DNA of 49,747 nucleotides from the NCBI GenBank assembly GCA_905233685.1, contig CAJOEZ010000019.1, positions 1-49,747 on the forward strand, given 5' to 3'. The DNA comes from an uncultured Bacteroidales bacterium. Its GTDB lineage: Bacteria; Bacteroidota; Bacteroidia; Bacteroidales; F082. Numbering within the stretch: the stretch's first letter is position 1; the number at the start of each line of letters is the position of its first letter. The notes below the pieces were generated by a model. It saw only the letters and a list, made by a program, of their open reading frames with translations. It searched no databases and had not been told where the DNA came from. This document shows positions 40,915 through 49,432 of this stretch, piece after piece. The translations under genes were made by a program, and so were the position numbers.

Positions 40915-43221
40915 ATGAAAAGAATTCCTTTTATACTGGCGTTGTTCTTGTCTTCGCTAATCGCTCAGACGGCTGTGGCTCAGACGGCGGGCGAGGGCAT
41001 CGACGTGACGCATTACTCTATCCACTTCTACGAATTGGATTTCATCGAGCACACCCTGCAAGGCGAGACTTTCGTGTATTTCACGGCTACTGCCGACATC
41101 TCTCAAATTGTTCTTGAATTGAAAGGATTGGAAGTCAGCTCTGTGACCTCTACAAGTGCTGTGGTTTCCGATTTCTCTCAAAGCGGTGACTTTCTGACCA
41201 TCAACTTGGGTTGGCCTTTGGCCAACGGAATTCCCGCCACTTTGGACATCGTTTACGGCGGCTCGACCTTCAATGAGTCGTGGGGCGGCGTGCATTGGTG
41301 GGGCAGCGACAAGGTCTACAACCTCGGCGTGGGCTTCGAGAGCCAGCCGCACAACCTCGGCAAGTCCTGGTTCCCTTGCGTGGACAACTTTACCGATAAA
41401 GCCACATACGACGTCTTCATCACCGCGACCAACGACAAGAAGGCCATCTGCGGCGGCAATCTTGTAGAAGCCACCGACAACGGCGACGGCACTACCACTT
41501 GGTATTGGAACACACCACAGGAGATTGCCACCTACCACATCTCCTTCATCGTCGCCGACCTCGTGCTTTGGGAAGACACCTATCACGGCATCGAGCGCGA
41601 TATCCCGATAGAGGTATACACCACCCCCGGACTGAGCGGCAACGTGCCCGCCACTTTCACCCACATCCACGAAATCGCGGCGTTTTTGGAGGAAAACCTT
41701 GGCCCTTATCCCTTCAACCGAATCGGCTACGTCAGCACGAGTTTGGGCTGCATGGAGCACACCGACAACATCGCCTTGGCCACCAGCGTCATCAGCGGCA
41801 ACACGGCCAACGAGGAATACTTGGCCCACGAACTGTCGCACATGTGGTCGGGCAACTTGGTGACTTGCGCCACGGCAGGCGACATGTGGCTCAACGAGGG
41901 CTTCGCGCAGTTTTGGGGCACCTTCTATCGCGACGGCGTCTACGGGCCACAAACCTTCCAAGATATGATTTCAAACAAGGTCAACAGCATCAACACTTGG
42001 TGCAACAATCCGGCCAACTGGATGCCGCTCAACAACATACCCTTGGACATGACCTACAACACCAACGCCGTCTATGAGCGTGGCGCGGTCATCGTCAACA
42101 CGCTGATGAACTACATGGGCCGCGAGGATTTCCTCTCGGCCATGCGCCAATACTTTGACCAATATGCCTATCAAGCCGCCACTTCCGAGAACCTGCGCGA
42201 CGCCCTCACGCAGTATTCCGGCATCGACATGAACGGCTTCTTCGACAGCTATGTCTTTAGTTCTGGAATGCCGCACCTCTATGCCACTATTGCCTCGGTG
42301 ACACCCATAGGCAACCAATTTGAGGTGCAGCTTGACCTTCGCTATCAGCACATTGGCGACTCACATATCGGACAGAACAATGCCTACGAGGTTACTTTTA
42401 TCGGCCCTGATTTCCAACTTGTTACCGGAAAAGTGAACTGGGATGGCCTGCATGGTAGCAGCACAGTGCTCCTCGACTTTGAGCCTTTGGGATTAGTTAA
42501 TGACTTCAACAACAATTGGCTTGACGGACGGACGCAGAAAAACATGATGCTGAAAAGCACTTCGTCGCAGAATTTCGCATACGTCACGGTGCAAGCCCAA
42601 TCGCTGACCGACTCAGTGTTTGTTAGTATCGAGAATCACCTTGTCGGCCCATACGACGACCCGCTGATGGAGGGGCTGAACCTCTCCACCAAGCACTTTT
42701 GGACCGTCAACCGCTATGATTTCGGCGAGGCCGATGTGGAAGGCTGGTTCGACTATTCCAAAAACAACGATGGCGACATCATCCACACACAAAATGACTC
42801 GGCCACCTTGCTCTATCGCGCCAATTCGGCTGAACCGTGGCACGAAATCCCCTACACGCTCTATTCGGGCTCGTCGTGGAAGCAAGGCCGTTTCATCCTC
42901 GATGACTTGATGCCGGGTGAATACACCATTGCCGCTTGGGACAAGGAAATATTGGGGTCAGAAGAATTCTCGTTGTCAGAGAAGGCAATGCAACTGTTTC
43001 CCAATCCTGCTGAAAACCAGGTGGAAATCCGTTGGGAAACGGTCACTGACGGCCAGATTCAGGTTCACGACTTGAATGGAAAAATCGTGAAGACCCAGGA
43101 CTTTTCGCGTTGCGAGGCTCTCGTGATGCCTCTTGAGGGTTTGTCCAAAGGCTGTTATTTTGTGAAACGTGTCGGTCGGGATGGCACGGTTTTGGAAGTG
43201 AAGAAACTCATTATTAAATAA
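40915..43221 (+). CDS. Secreted M1 family zinc aminopeptidase with T9SS sorting domain
   Basis: A 768-residue enzyme. Signal peptide ends TAVAQ. The M1 N-terminal beta domain comes first (YSIHFYELDFIEHTLQGETF). The catalytic domain has the exopeptidase-like GCMEH (278-282; usual form GxMEN), the zinc site H305-E-L-S-H309 with E328 in NEGFAQFW, and a helical middle. After about 500 residues of peptidase there is a beta region and then a T9SS tail (LFPNPAENQVEIRWETVTDG to KKLIIK). It should cut peptides at the cell surface. The His in place of Asn in GxMEN is unusual and may affect substrate N-terminus binding. Confidence 0.9.
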   Translation: MKRIPFILALFLSSLIAQTAVAQTAGEGIDVTHYSIHFYELDFIEHTLQGETFVYFTATADISQIVLELKGLEVSSVTSTSAVVSDFSQSGDFLTINLGWPLANGIPATLDIVYGGSTFNESWGGVHWWGSDKVYNLGVGFESQPHNLGKSWFPCVDNFTDKATYDVFITATNDKKAICGGNLVEATDNGDGTTTWYWNTPQEIATYHISFIVADLVLWEDTYHGIERDIPIEVYTTPGLSGNVPATFTHIHEIAAFLEENLGPYPFNRIGYVSTSLGCMEHTDNIALATSVISGNTANEEYLAHELSHMWSGNLVTCATAGDMWLNEGFAQFWGTFYRDGVYGPQTFQDMISNKVNSINTWCNNPANWMPLNNIPLDMTYNTNAVYERGAVIVNTLMNYMGREDFLSAMRQYFDQYAYQAATSENLRDALTQYSGIDMNGFFDSYVFSSGMPHLYATIASVTPIGNQFEVQLDLRYQHIGDSHIGQNNAYEVTFIGPDFQLVTGKVNWDGLHGSSTVLLDFEPLGLVNDFNNNWLDGRTQKNMMLKSTSSQNFAYVTVQAQSLTDSVFVSIENHLVGPYDDPLMEGLNLSTKHFWTVNRYDFGEADVEGWFDYSKNNDGDIIHTQNDSATLLYRANSAEPWHEIPYTLYSGSSWKQGRFILDDLMPGEYTIAAWDKEILGSEEFSLSEKAMQLFPNPAENQVEIRWETVTDGQIQVHDLNGKIVKTQDFSRCEALVMPLEGLSKGCYFVKRVGRDGTVLEVKKLIIK

Positions 43222-43228
43222 TTGAACC

Positions 43229-43747
43229 ATGAAAAAGACAATCATTTTATGCACATTGTGTTTGCTTGGCGCGATGGCTTTGGTCTCGTGCGAGAAAGAA
43301 CCAAAGAAAGAATGGAGCAAGTTTTACGGCTACACTATCAAGGACATTGTAGGTGAATATGCCTATTCGTACGCACCAGATGCCTTTTCCGGACTGATGG
43401 AAAGCGACGAAGGTCATCTGTGTTTCGATGCTGAAGTCAACATTTCGGCCACTGGCGAGCAAACAATGCTATTTCACATGGCCAGTCCCAGTCGTAATTT
43501 CCAAAGAAACTTTTCGGGCCGTCCCTCGTTGACCAGCGATGCCTTCCTCATCACAATGAGCAGCAATTGGATTAACTTGAAGAAATACACCCTCACCTCG
43601 GAGGTGTTGAAAAACGACCAAAACAACGTCCGCCTGAACGGGTTCGTCAGCGAAGACCACTACGAACGGGTTTATAATACGTTGCTAAGCAAGTACGATA
43701 CGGTTTATGACTACAGCGTCAAGTACTATTTCGATGTAATTAAATAA
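43229..43747 (+). CDS. Lipoprotein of unknown function
   Basis: A 172-residue lipoprotein with lipobox LVSC (Cys21) 7 bases after the aminopeptidase gene. The mature protein starts EKEPKKEWSKFYGYTIKDIV and is mixed alpha/beta in appearance, with YDTVYDYSVKYYFDVI at the end. I recognise no family. Close spacing suggests co-transcription with the lipoprotein and peptidase before it. Confidence 0.78.
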   Translation: MKKTIILCTLCLLGAMALVSCEKEPKKEWSKFYGYTIKDIVGEYAYSYAPDAFSGLMESDEGHLCFDAEVNISATGEQTMLFHMASPSRNFQRNFSGRPSLTSDAFLITMSSNWINLKKYTLTSEVLKNDQNNVRLNGFVSEDHYERVYNTLLSKYDTVYDYSVKYYFDVIK

Positions 43748-43779
43748 TTTAAATCACTAATAATCAAATTTTTACAAAA

Positions 43780-44973
43780 ATGAAAAAATCATTATTCACT
43801 TTGGCCATCTTAGTGATGGCATTCGGAAATGTGAGCTTTGCGCAACGCACGGCTCATCTGAAATCCAATGCAAACGTGAACGTTCTCAAGCATTATGGCA
43901 TCCGCGACGAAACCACGTTGGCACCCCAAACGGCCACGTGGGAAACTACTGACGGTGAGCAGTACCGCACCACCTATGTCTACGATGAGTATGATTATTA
44001 CCTCATTATGGAGATGACTGAGATTAAGGATGACGACAACTGGCAGAATTTCAGCGTGTTGAACTACGAATATGATTTTTCCGGCAATGTGCTTGAGATT
44101 CTGGCCGAGATGTATCTCTATGGCGACGTTTGGGTCCCCGATGCAAAGGCCTCCTTTTCTTATGAAAGCGGTGAACTGAGCGAGGTTATCTACCAGTATT
44201 GGGAAGACGGCAATTGGATGAACGAAACGAAAGAAGTCTACAACTACGCAGGCGATGTGACCACCATCCTCTTTTGGGACTGGAACGGCACCACTTGGTC
44301 TTCGGACGAGCTTTGGACTTACACTGACGATGGCATGGGCACCATCGAATTACTGGTTCAGTATATGGAAGGCGGCGCTTGGCAAAACGACGAGAGAGTG
44401 ACTTATGAAAAGCAGTTTACTGGAGCATTAATATCGATTCTTTATGAGGATTGGGTGAACAATGCTTGGGAGAACGAACAATATGTAGGATACATCTATC
44501 AACCAGATGGAAATGACAAGGGGGTTGCATTTTGGGTGAATGGTGCTTGGCAGCTAAAATACCAATTCGAATTCGACTATGAGAACTACAATGCTATCCA
44601 TGGTGTATGCCTTGAAAAAGATGATGATCAATGGATTCCTGCTGATGGCGACATCGAAATGTTTTACGACGAATATGCTGCTGCCAAGATCTTTTATGGT
44701 CACGAGGTTGACATGACCTACATCGACCTCACCAGCCTCAAAGAGAACACCCAAGCCGCTAATTTCAAGGTTTATCCCATCCCCGCCGAGAGTGAAATTC
44801 TTATCGAAGCCGATGACTTCCAAAAGGCTGAAATCTACAGTATTACAGGTCAAAAGTTGATGGAAAGCCAGCAAAACACGGTGAATGTCAGTGCTTTGGC
44901 ATCCGGCGTTTATGTGCTGAAGGTTTACGACAAGAACGGGACCAGCAATTCACAGAGAATGGTTGTGAAGTAA
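43780..44973 (+). CDS. Secreted W/Y-rich repeat protein with T9SS sorting domain
   Basis: A 397-residue protein with signal peptide (ending VSFAQ). From about residue 55 to 275 it holds five or six repeats of about 35-40 residues of the type Y.Y....G.....L...W.NG.W.N, for example YQYWEDGNWMNETKEVYNY and YEDWVNNAWENEQYVGYIY. They recall RHS/YD-like or cell-wall-binding repeats, but I cannot assign a family. The C-terminal 75 residues start FKVYPIPAESEILIEADDF and end NGTSNSQRMVVK, a T9SS tail. It may bind sugars through its aromatic rows; this is a guess. Confidence 0.8.
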   Translation: MKKSLFTLAILVMAFGNVSFAQRTAHLKSNANVNVLKHYGIRDETTLAPQTATWETTDGEQYRTTYVYDEYDYYLIMEMTEIKDDDNWQNFSVLNYEYDFSGNVLEILAEMYLYGDVWVPDAKASFSYESGELSEVIYQYWEDGNWMNETKEVYNYAGDVTTILFWDWNGTTWSSDELWTYTDDGMGTIELLVQYMEGGAWQNDERVTYEKQFTGALISILYEDWVNNAWENEQYVGYIYQPDGNDKGVAFWVNGAWQLKYQFEFDYENYNAIHGVCLEKDDDQWIPADGDIEMFYDEYAAAKIFYGHEVDMTYIDLTSLKENTQAANFKVYPIPAESEILIEADDFQKAEIYSITGQKLMESQQNTVNVSALASGVYVLKVYDKNGTSNSQRMVVK

Positions 44974-45005
44974 ACTATTGGTAATTTAAAGGTTATTATT
45001 AACAT

Positions 45006-45042
45006 GTAGGACTGCCATAATATGACAGTCCTACGTTTTTTA
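45006..45042 (+). terminator. GTAGG-type hairpin with T-run, terminator of the W/Y-repeat gene
   Basis: GTAGGACTGCCATA (45006-45019) pairs with TATGACAGTCCTAC (45021-45034), one mismatch, followed by GTTTTTTA. The T-run overlaps the menA stop codon (TAA on the minus strand at 45040-45042). The hairpin has the same GTAGG...CCTAC form as 14204 and 39137, so this repeat family can act as a terminator. Confidence 0.8.
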
Positions 45043-45960
45043 TGTACCCATTAGAACCAGGATTCCATAAACCAAAACCAACAGAAAACTATGCTTCACC
45101 TGCCGTCCCAAAAACGGGTCAATCCGTTCGGGCTGGGTCTTTCGGATGGAAATTAAGTCCTTGATAAACAATAGAGAAAGCAACCAAAACAGATAGGAAT
45201 ACCATGCCGCATGGTGCAAAATGAGGTAAATGGTGAGGCAAACAAAAGCCCCGCCGATGAGCAGGCAATGGTATACAAAAGCTTTTTTCAGTCCCAATCT
45301 CACCACGAGGCTGTTTTTGCCCGAGGCTTTGTCGTTCTCATAGTCGCGCATATTGTTGATATTCAGCACGGCGTTGGAGAGAAACCCCATCGCCGAGGCG
45401 GGCAGCAAAACACTGAAATCGAGGGTTTTTGTAACCAAATAAAAGGTTCCCGCCACGGCTACCCAACCGAAGAACAGGAAGCAATACAAGTCGCCTAAGC
45501 CGCGATAGCCGTAAGGACGCTTGCCTAAAGTGTAAAGCAGGGCGGCCAACACTGCACCCACGCCCAAGGCAGCGAAAACGGCCCACTCTTGCCAAGTCAA
45601 TTTGGCGAAAACGAAGAGTAATAACGCGCCTGAAATGAGGCACAAAGCCGCAGTAACGGCCAAGCCTCGTTTCATCTCCTTTTCGGTGATGGCACCGCTT
45701 TGCATTTCGCGTTGCGGGCCCACACGTTTTGCGCTGTCGGTGCCTTTCTTGAAGTCGCCATAGTCGTTGGCAAGGTTGGAGAGGATTTGCAATAGCATAG
45801 CGGTGAGGGCGCAGAAAACGAAGGTCAGCCAAAAGGACGGCCCTTCGACAAGCTCAGGGACCTTAGCTAATGCCAAGAACCCGCCCAACAGCACTCCCGA
45901 AAAAGAGAGCAGCACCGTCCTCGGACGGGCTGCTCTAATCCATGTTTTTAGTGTAGCCAT
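45040..45960 (-). CDS. menA: 1,4-dihydroxy-2-naphthoate polyprenyltransferase
   Basis: A 306-residue inner-membrane prenyltransferase of menaquinone synthesis: it joins a polyprenyl chain to 1,4-dihydroxy-2-naphthoate. The first Asp-rich motif is NDYGDFKKGTDSAKRVGPQR (N65, D66, D69 and D75 bind Mg-diphosphate); the second is NMRDYENDKASGK. About eight or nine hydrophobic helices span the rest. Residues 34-41 (VPELVEGP) come from an in-frame dispersed element (45839-45862) placed between the first helices, in a loop that should tolerate it. Its ATG overlaps the helicase stop codon (TAATG). Confidence 0.94.
   Translation of the reverse strand: MATLKTWIRAARPRTVLLSFSGVLLGGFLALAKVPELVEGPSFWLTFVFCALTAMLLQILSNLANDYGDFKKGTDSAKRVGPQREMQSGAITEKEMKRGLAVTAALCLISGALLLFVFAKLTWQEWAVFAALGVGAVLAALLYTLGKRPYGYRGLGDLYCFLFFGWVAVAGTFYLVTKTLDFSVLLPASAMGFLSNAVLNINNMRDYENDKASGKNSLVVRLGLKKAFVYHCLLIGGAFVCLTIYLILHHAAWYSYLFWLLSLLFIKDLISIRKTQPERIDPFLGRQVKHSFLLVLVYGILVLMGT
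45839..45862. repeat. Dispersed element with core CTTCGACAAGCTCAGG, copy 4, in frame in menA
   Basis: Same 24-base element as 30282, 30372 and 30447. Here it is read from the opposite strand, giving VPELVEGP in MenA rather than GPSTSSGT. Being in frame in both orientations suggests the element carries no stop codons in the used frames. Confidence 0.75.
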
Positions 45961-48107
45961 TATCTTCTTCTACCTCCACCACGGCGTTTCGGCGAATAAT
46001 AGTCGTCGTCATAACGGCTGGCGCCACGGCGACCTCTGCCGGAATCTCTTGACGATGAGCCTCTTGAGGAACCTCCCTTCGATGAAGAACCGCCTCTTGA
46101 AGAACTGCCGCCACGCGAGCCACCACGGCTGCTACCAAAACCACGCTCGGCATTACGCTGCTTGCGGCTCGGGCGGTCGTCATCGTCGAGGAAGACATCG
46201 ATGTCGTCCAAGTGCTCTTTCCAATCGGGGTCAAGCCACTCGCGGCCATCGCGCGAGCGTTCCGACTTGTAATACGGTTTGTCATCGTCGAAGTCTTTCT
46301 TTTTCTTCTTGGATTTCTTCTCGAAAAAGTCGTCATCGCGGCGGTCGCGCTTTTCGCGGAAATCATCACGTTTCTCGCGGCGCTCACCACGATTGCGGAA
46401 ATCGTCGCGGTCACGGAACTCGTCGCGGTCATGGCGTTCCTTCTTCTCGCCAAAGTCTTTCTTTTCGCCTTTCTTGCGTTCGGGCTGTTCTTTGGCCACC
46501 TCCACCACGATGCCGCGCGGGTTGTTGCGCGGGTCGGCAAAGCTTTCAAGAATCAGCGGGATGAAGCTCTCCTCGACATCCACATAGGAATAATCGCCAA
46601 AGAGGTCGATGCGCCCAATCGGGATATTCTTGGTGCGGGTCACGTCATTGATCTTGCCGATAATCTTTTGCGGCAGGACATGGTCGTTCTTGCCCATGCC
46701 AAAATAGAGACGCTTCATGGTCTCGTCCTGATGGTCGCGTTCTTTCTTGCGTTCCTTCTTGTCCTTCTTCTCGTCGCGCTCGTCTACGTTGAGGTCGACA
46801 GCGTCCTTATAATAGTCCAAGAAGCGGTTGAAGTTGAGCGCCACCATGCGGGTGATGAGTTCCTCGCGGCTCATCCAGTCCAACTTGCGGAAAACAACGG
46901 GCAGGTAGTCATCGATTTCCTCGCGGTTGATGTCGACATGTTCAATGCGGTCGATGTGGTTGAAGAGCTGCTTCTCGCAGACTTCCTTGCCGGTCGGAAT
47001 CATGGCCTTCTCGAAAGGTCTACCCACGATTTTCTCAATCCGCTTGATTTTGCTCTTCTCGCGCAAGTTAATAAGACTGAGGCAGATACCCCTTTGGTCG
47101 GCGCGACCGGTACGGCCACTGCGATGCACGTATGTCTCGATGTCGTCAGGCAGGTTGTAATTAATGATGTGTGTCAGTTCCTTTACGTCGATGCCACGGG
47201 CGGCCACGTCGGTGGCCACCAACAGTTGCAGGCTGCGCTTACGGAAATGGTCCATCACGTTGTCACGCATCCCTTGCGAGAGGTCGCCATGCAGTGCGGC
47301 GGCATTGTAACCATCTTGAATCAGGTTGTCGGCAATCTCCTGCGTCTCCAACTTGGTGCGGCAGAAAATAATGCCGTAAATCGAGGGCGTGTAGTCAATA
47401 ATGCGCTTCAGCACCATGTAGCGGTCTTTGGCGGCCATCATGTAATACTTGTGGTCGACGTTGGCGGTGCCGGAGTTGCGCTCGCCGACGGCCACCTTCA
47501 CAGGGTCGTTCATGTAGTTCTTGAGGATGGCTTCCACCTCTTTTGGCATGGTGGCTGAGAAAAGCATAGTGTGGCGCTCCTTGGGCATGTATTCGAGGAT
47601 GTCGTCGACCTCCTCCTGGAAGCCCATGTTGAGCATTTCGTCTGCCTCGTCAAGAATCATCGTCTTCACGTTGCTGAAGTCGACACGGTTGCGGCGAATC
47701 ATATCGCGCAAGCGGCCCGGCGTGGCCACGATGATGTGCGGCTTCTTGGCCAAGTCCTTAAACTGCATTTCGATGCTGGCTCCGCCATAAACGGGCACAA
47801 TCAGGATTTCTGGAAGGTACTTGGCATAGCTGCGCAAGTCTCTGGTAATCTGCATACAAAGTTCACGCGTCGGACAAAGAATCAACGCCTGGACGCATCG
47901 CTGCTCAGCATCGATTTTGTTCAACAACGGCAATCCGAACGCGGCTGTCTTACCCGTTCCCGTCTGTGCAAGGCCCACAAAGTCAACATCTTTCTCCAAA
48001 AGTACAGGAATCGTCTTCTCCTGTATCGGCATAGGATTCTCAAACCCCAGCTCCTTTATAGCCTTCAATAGAGCGGGATTCAATCCAAAATCGGTAAATT
48101 GTGACAT
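45960..48107 (-). CDS. DEAD-box ATP-dependent RNA helicase with RNA-binding domain and RG-rich tail
   Basis: A 715-residue helicase. The Q motif precedes GLAQTGTGKTAAF (motif I), then PTREL, MILDEADEM (motif II, DEAD), FSATMP (motif III), and in the second domain HRSGRTGRADQRG (motif VI). A DbpA-type RNA-binding domain follows at about 475-560 (LYFGMGKNDHVLPQKIIGKI). The last 150 residues are charged K/E/D/R repeats ending in RGGS/RGGGRRR repeats, a flexible RNA-binding tail. It should unwind RNA in ribosome assembly or at low temperature. I start at the ATG of MSQFTDFGL (48105-48107), downstream of the promoter box. Confidence 0.95.
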   Translation of the reverse strand: MSQFTDFGLNPALLKAIKELGFENPMPIQEKTIPVLLEKDVDFVGLAQTGTGKTAAFGLPLLNKIDAEQRCVQALILCPTRELCMQITRDLRSYAKYLPEILIVPVYGGASIEMQFKDLAKKPHIIVATPGRLRDMIRRNRVDFSNVKTMILDEADEMLNMGFQEEVDDILEYMPKERHTMLFSATMPKEVEAILKNYMNDPVKVAVGERNSGTANVDHKYYMMAAKDRYMVLKRIIDYTPSIYGIIFCRTKLETQEIADNLIQDGYNAAALHGDLSQGMRDNVMDHFRKRSLQLLVATDVAARGIDVKELTHIINYNLPDDIETYVHRSGRTGRADQRGICLSLINLREKSKIKRIEKIVGRPFEKAMIPTGKEVCEKQLFNHIDRIEHVDINREEIDDYLPVVFRKLDWMSREELITRMVALNFNRFLDYYKDAVDLNVDERDEKKDKKERKKERDHQDETMKRLYFGMGKNDHVLPQKIIGKINDVTRTKNIPIGRIDLFGDYSYVDVEESFIPLILESFADPRNNPRGIVVEVAKEQPERKKGEKKDFGEKKERHDRDEFRDRDDFRNRGERREKRDDFREKRDRRDDDFFEKKSKKKKKDFDDDKPYYKSERSRDGREWLDPDWKEHLDDIDVFLDDDDRPSRKQRNAERGFGSSRGGSRGGSSSRGGSSSKGGSSRGSSSRDSGRGRRGASRYDDDYYSPKRRGGGRRR

Positions 48108-48136
48108 GAAATAATAATTGGTGTATTTTGAGGCTG

Positions 48137-48144
48137 CAAAAGTA
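48137..48144 (-). promoter_or_regulatory. -7 promoter box TACTTTTG for the helicase-menA operon
   Basis: Minus-strand TACTTTTG matches TAnnTTTG, 29 bases before the helicase start codon. Confidence 0.6.
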
Positions 48145-48218
48145 GTAATTATTAGCCAATTACGAGGCAATTATCTGCATTTTACCCCAAAAATGCCGTG
48201 TTTTTCGGTGTTTTTCCC

Positions 48219-48226
48219 TATTTTTG
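48219..48226 (+). promoter_or_regulatory. -7 promoter box TATTTTTG for the serine hydrolase gene
   Basis: TATTTTTG matches TAnnTTTG, 18 bases before the ATG at 48245. Earlier in-frame starts (48224) would overlap it and are therefore rejected. Confidence 0.6.
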
Positions 48227-48244
48227 CCCCAAACATTCGTGATT

Positions 48245-49429
48245 ATGGCTCGAAAAACAGCGTATTTGTCCATTTTGCTTTTGGCTGCGGCCCTGCTTTT
48301 TTCTTCTTGCGGAAGGCGGAAATACAGCGGCGTCATCCTCAACACAGACAGCATTTTCTACGATTTGAACAAGGAAAAAGTGGCCAAAAGCGCCAAGCGG
48401 GCCGACAGGGTGTTCAGAGGCTTGGCACGCAATGGCTTGAACGGCACGGTGCTCTTCGCCGAACAAGGCCAGGTCATCTACGAAAAGGCCTTTGGCTGGC
48501 GCGACTTGTGCGCGAGAAAAAAGGACTCCATCCGCCTTAACGACGCCTTCCAGCTTTCATCCGACTCGAAGATGTTCACCGCCGAGGCCATCATGCTGCT
48601 TCAGTCACAAGGCAAGCTCAGTTACGACGACGACGTGCGGACATACATCCCCGAGTTGCCCTACGATGGCATCACCATCAGGCAGCTCCTGAACCACCGC
48701 TCGGGACTGCCGCGTTACGATGCCATGGCCGACCAATATTGGCCCGACCGCAAGAAACCCTTCTCCAACGAAGCGATGATTGACATGCTCGCTAAAAAAT
48801 TTCCCGAGCCTTATAACGCGCCCGATGTCACGTTTTTTTATAACAACATCAACTACGCGCTTTTGGCCTCGGTGGTGGAGCGTGTCAGCGGGCAGCATTT
48901 TGAGGATTACATGCGCGAAAATATCTTTGAGCCTTTGGGCATGAAGGATTCCTACATCTATTCCATGCGCGATGATGCCCAAGTCTCGCTCTACATGCCT
49001 ACGGCGGTACAAGGTCACGAGATGAGGCGCAATGGTCCCGAAAAGTCGCAAAACGACTACCTCAACGGCGTGATGGGCGACAAAATCATGTATTCGACAG
49101 TGGAAGACCTGTGGAAATTTAACCAAGCCTTGGAAATGCATTTGCTCCTGCCCGACAGCTTTCAGGCTGAGGCTTTCAAGCCTGGTTCAAAGGAGTGGAA
49201 AAACAACGAGAACTACGGCTTTGGCTGGCGCATGAGCACCGACCATCCCGGAATGTATTTCCACTATGGCTGGTGGAAAGGCTACCGCAGCCTCGTCATC
49301 CGCGACGTGAAGCACCGCCGCTTCCTCGCCGTGCTGACCAACACCACGCAGCTCATCCCCGACGCGGTTTGGGATTTCATTAGCGACACGAGTTTGATAT
49401 TGCCTGAAGCAGAGCCGTGGCTGCAGTAG
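48245..49429 (+). CDS. Beta-lactamase-family (class C-like) serine hydrolase lipoprotein
   Basis: A 394-residue protein with lipobox FSSC (Cys22). The active site SxxK is S106-D-S-K109 in FQLSSDSKMFTAEAIMLLQ; the second motif is FFYNNINYALLASVVERVSG (Y-x-N), and the third is replaced by HYGWWKGYRSL, as in many serine esterases and D-aminopeptidases of this fold. Substrates in the family include peptidoglycan peptides, esters and beta-lactams, and no specific one can be assigned. It is divergent from the helicase operon and ends 3 bases before the convergent T9SS cargo gene. Confidence 0.9.
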   Translation: MARKTAYLSILLLAAALLFSSCGRRKYSGVILNTDSIFYDLNKEKVAKSAKRADRVFRGLARNGLNGTVLFAEQGQVIYEKAFGWRDLCARKKDSIRLNDAFQLSSDSKMFTAEAIMLLQSQGKLSYDDDVRTYIPELPYDGITIRQLLNHRSGLPRYDAMADQYWPDRKKPFSNEAMIDMLAKKFPEPYNAPDVTFFYNNINYALLASVVERVSGQHFEDYMRENIFEPLGMKDSYIYSMRDDAQVSLYMPTAVQGHEMRRNGPEKSQNDYLNGVMGDKIMYSTVEDLWKFNQALEMHLLLPDSFQAEAFKPGSKEWKNNENYGFGWRMSTDHPGMYFHYGWWKGYRSLVIRDVKHRRFLAVLTNTTQLIPDAVWDFISDTSLILPEAEPWLQ

Positions 49430-49432
49430 GTT

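Noticed and set aside
46212..47558. 448-codon plus-strand open frame opposite the DEAD-box helicase
   Set aside because: It is antisense to a clearly conserved helicase and its translation is a low-complexity mix of hydrophobic and His/Val residues without family motifs.
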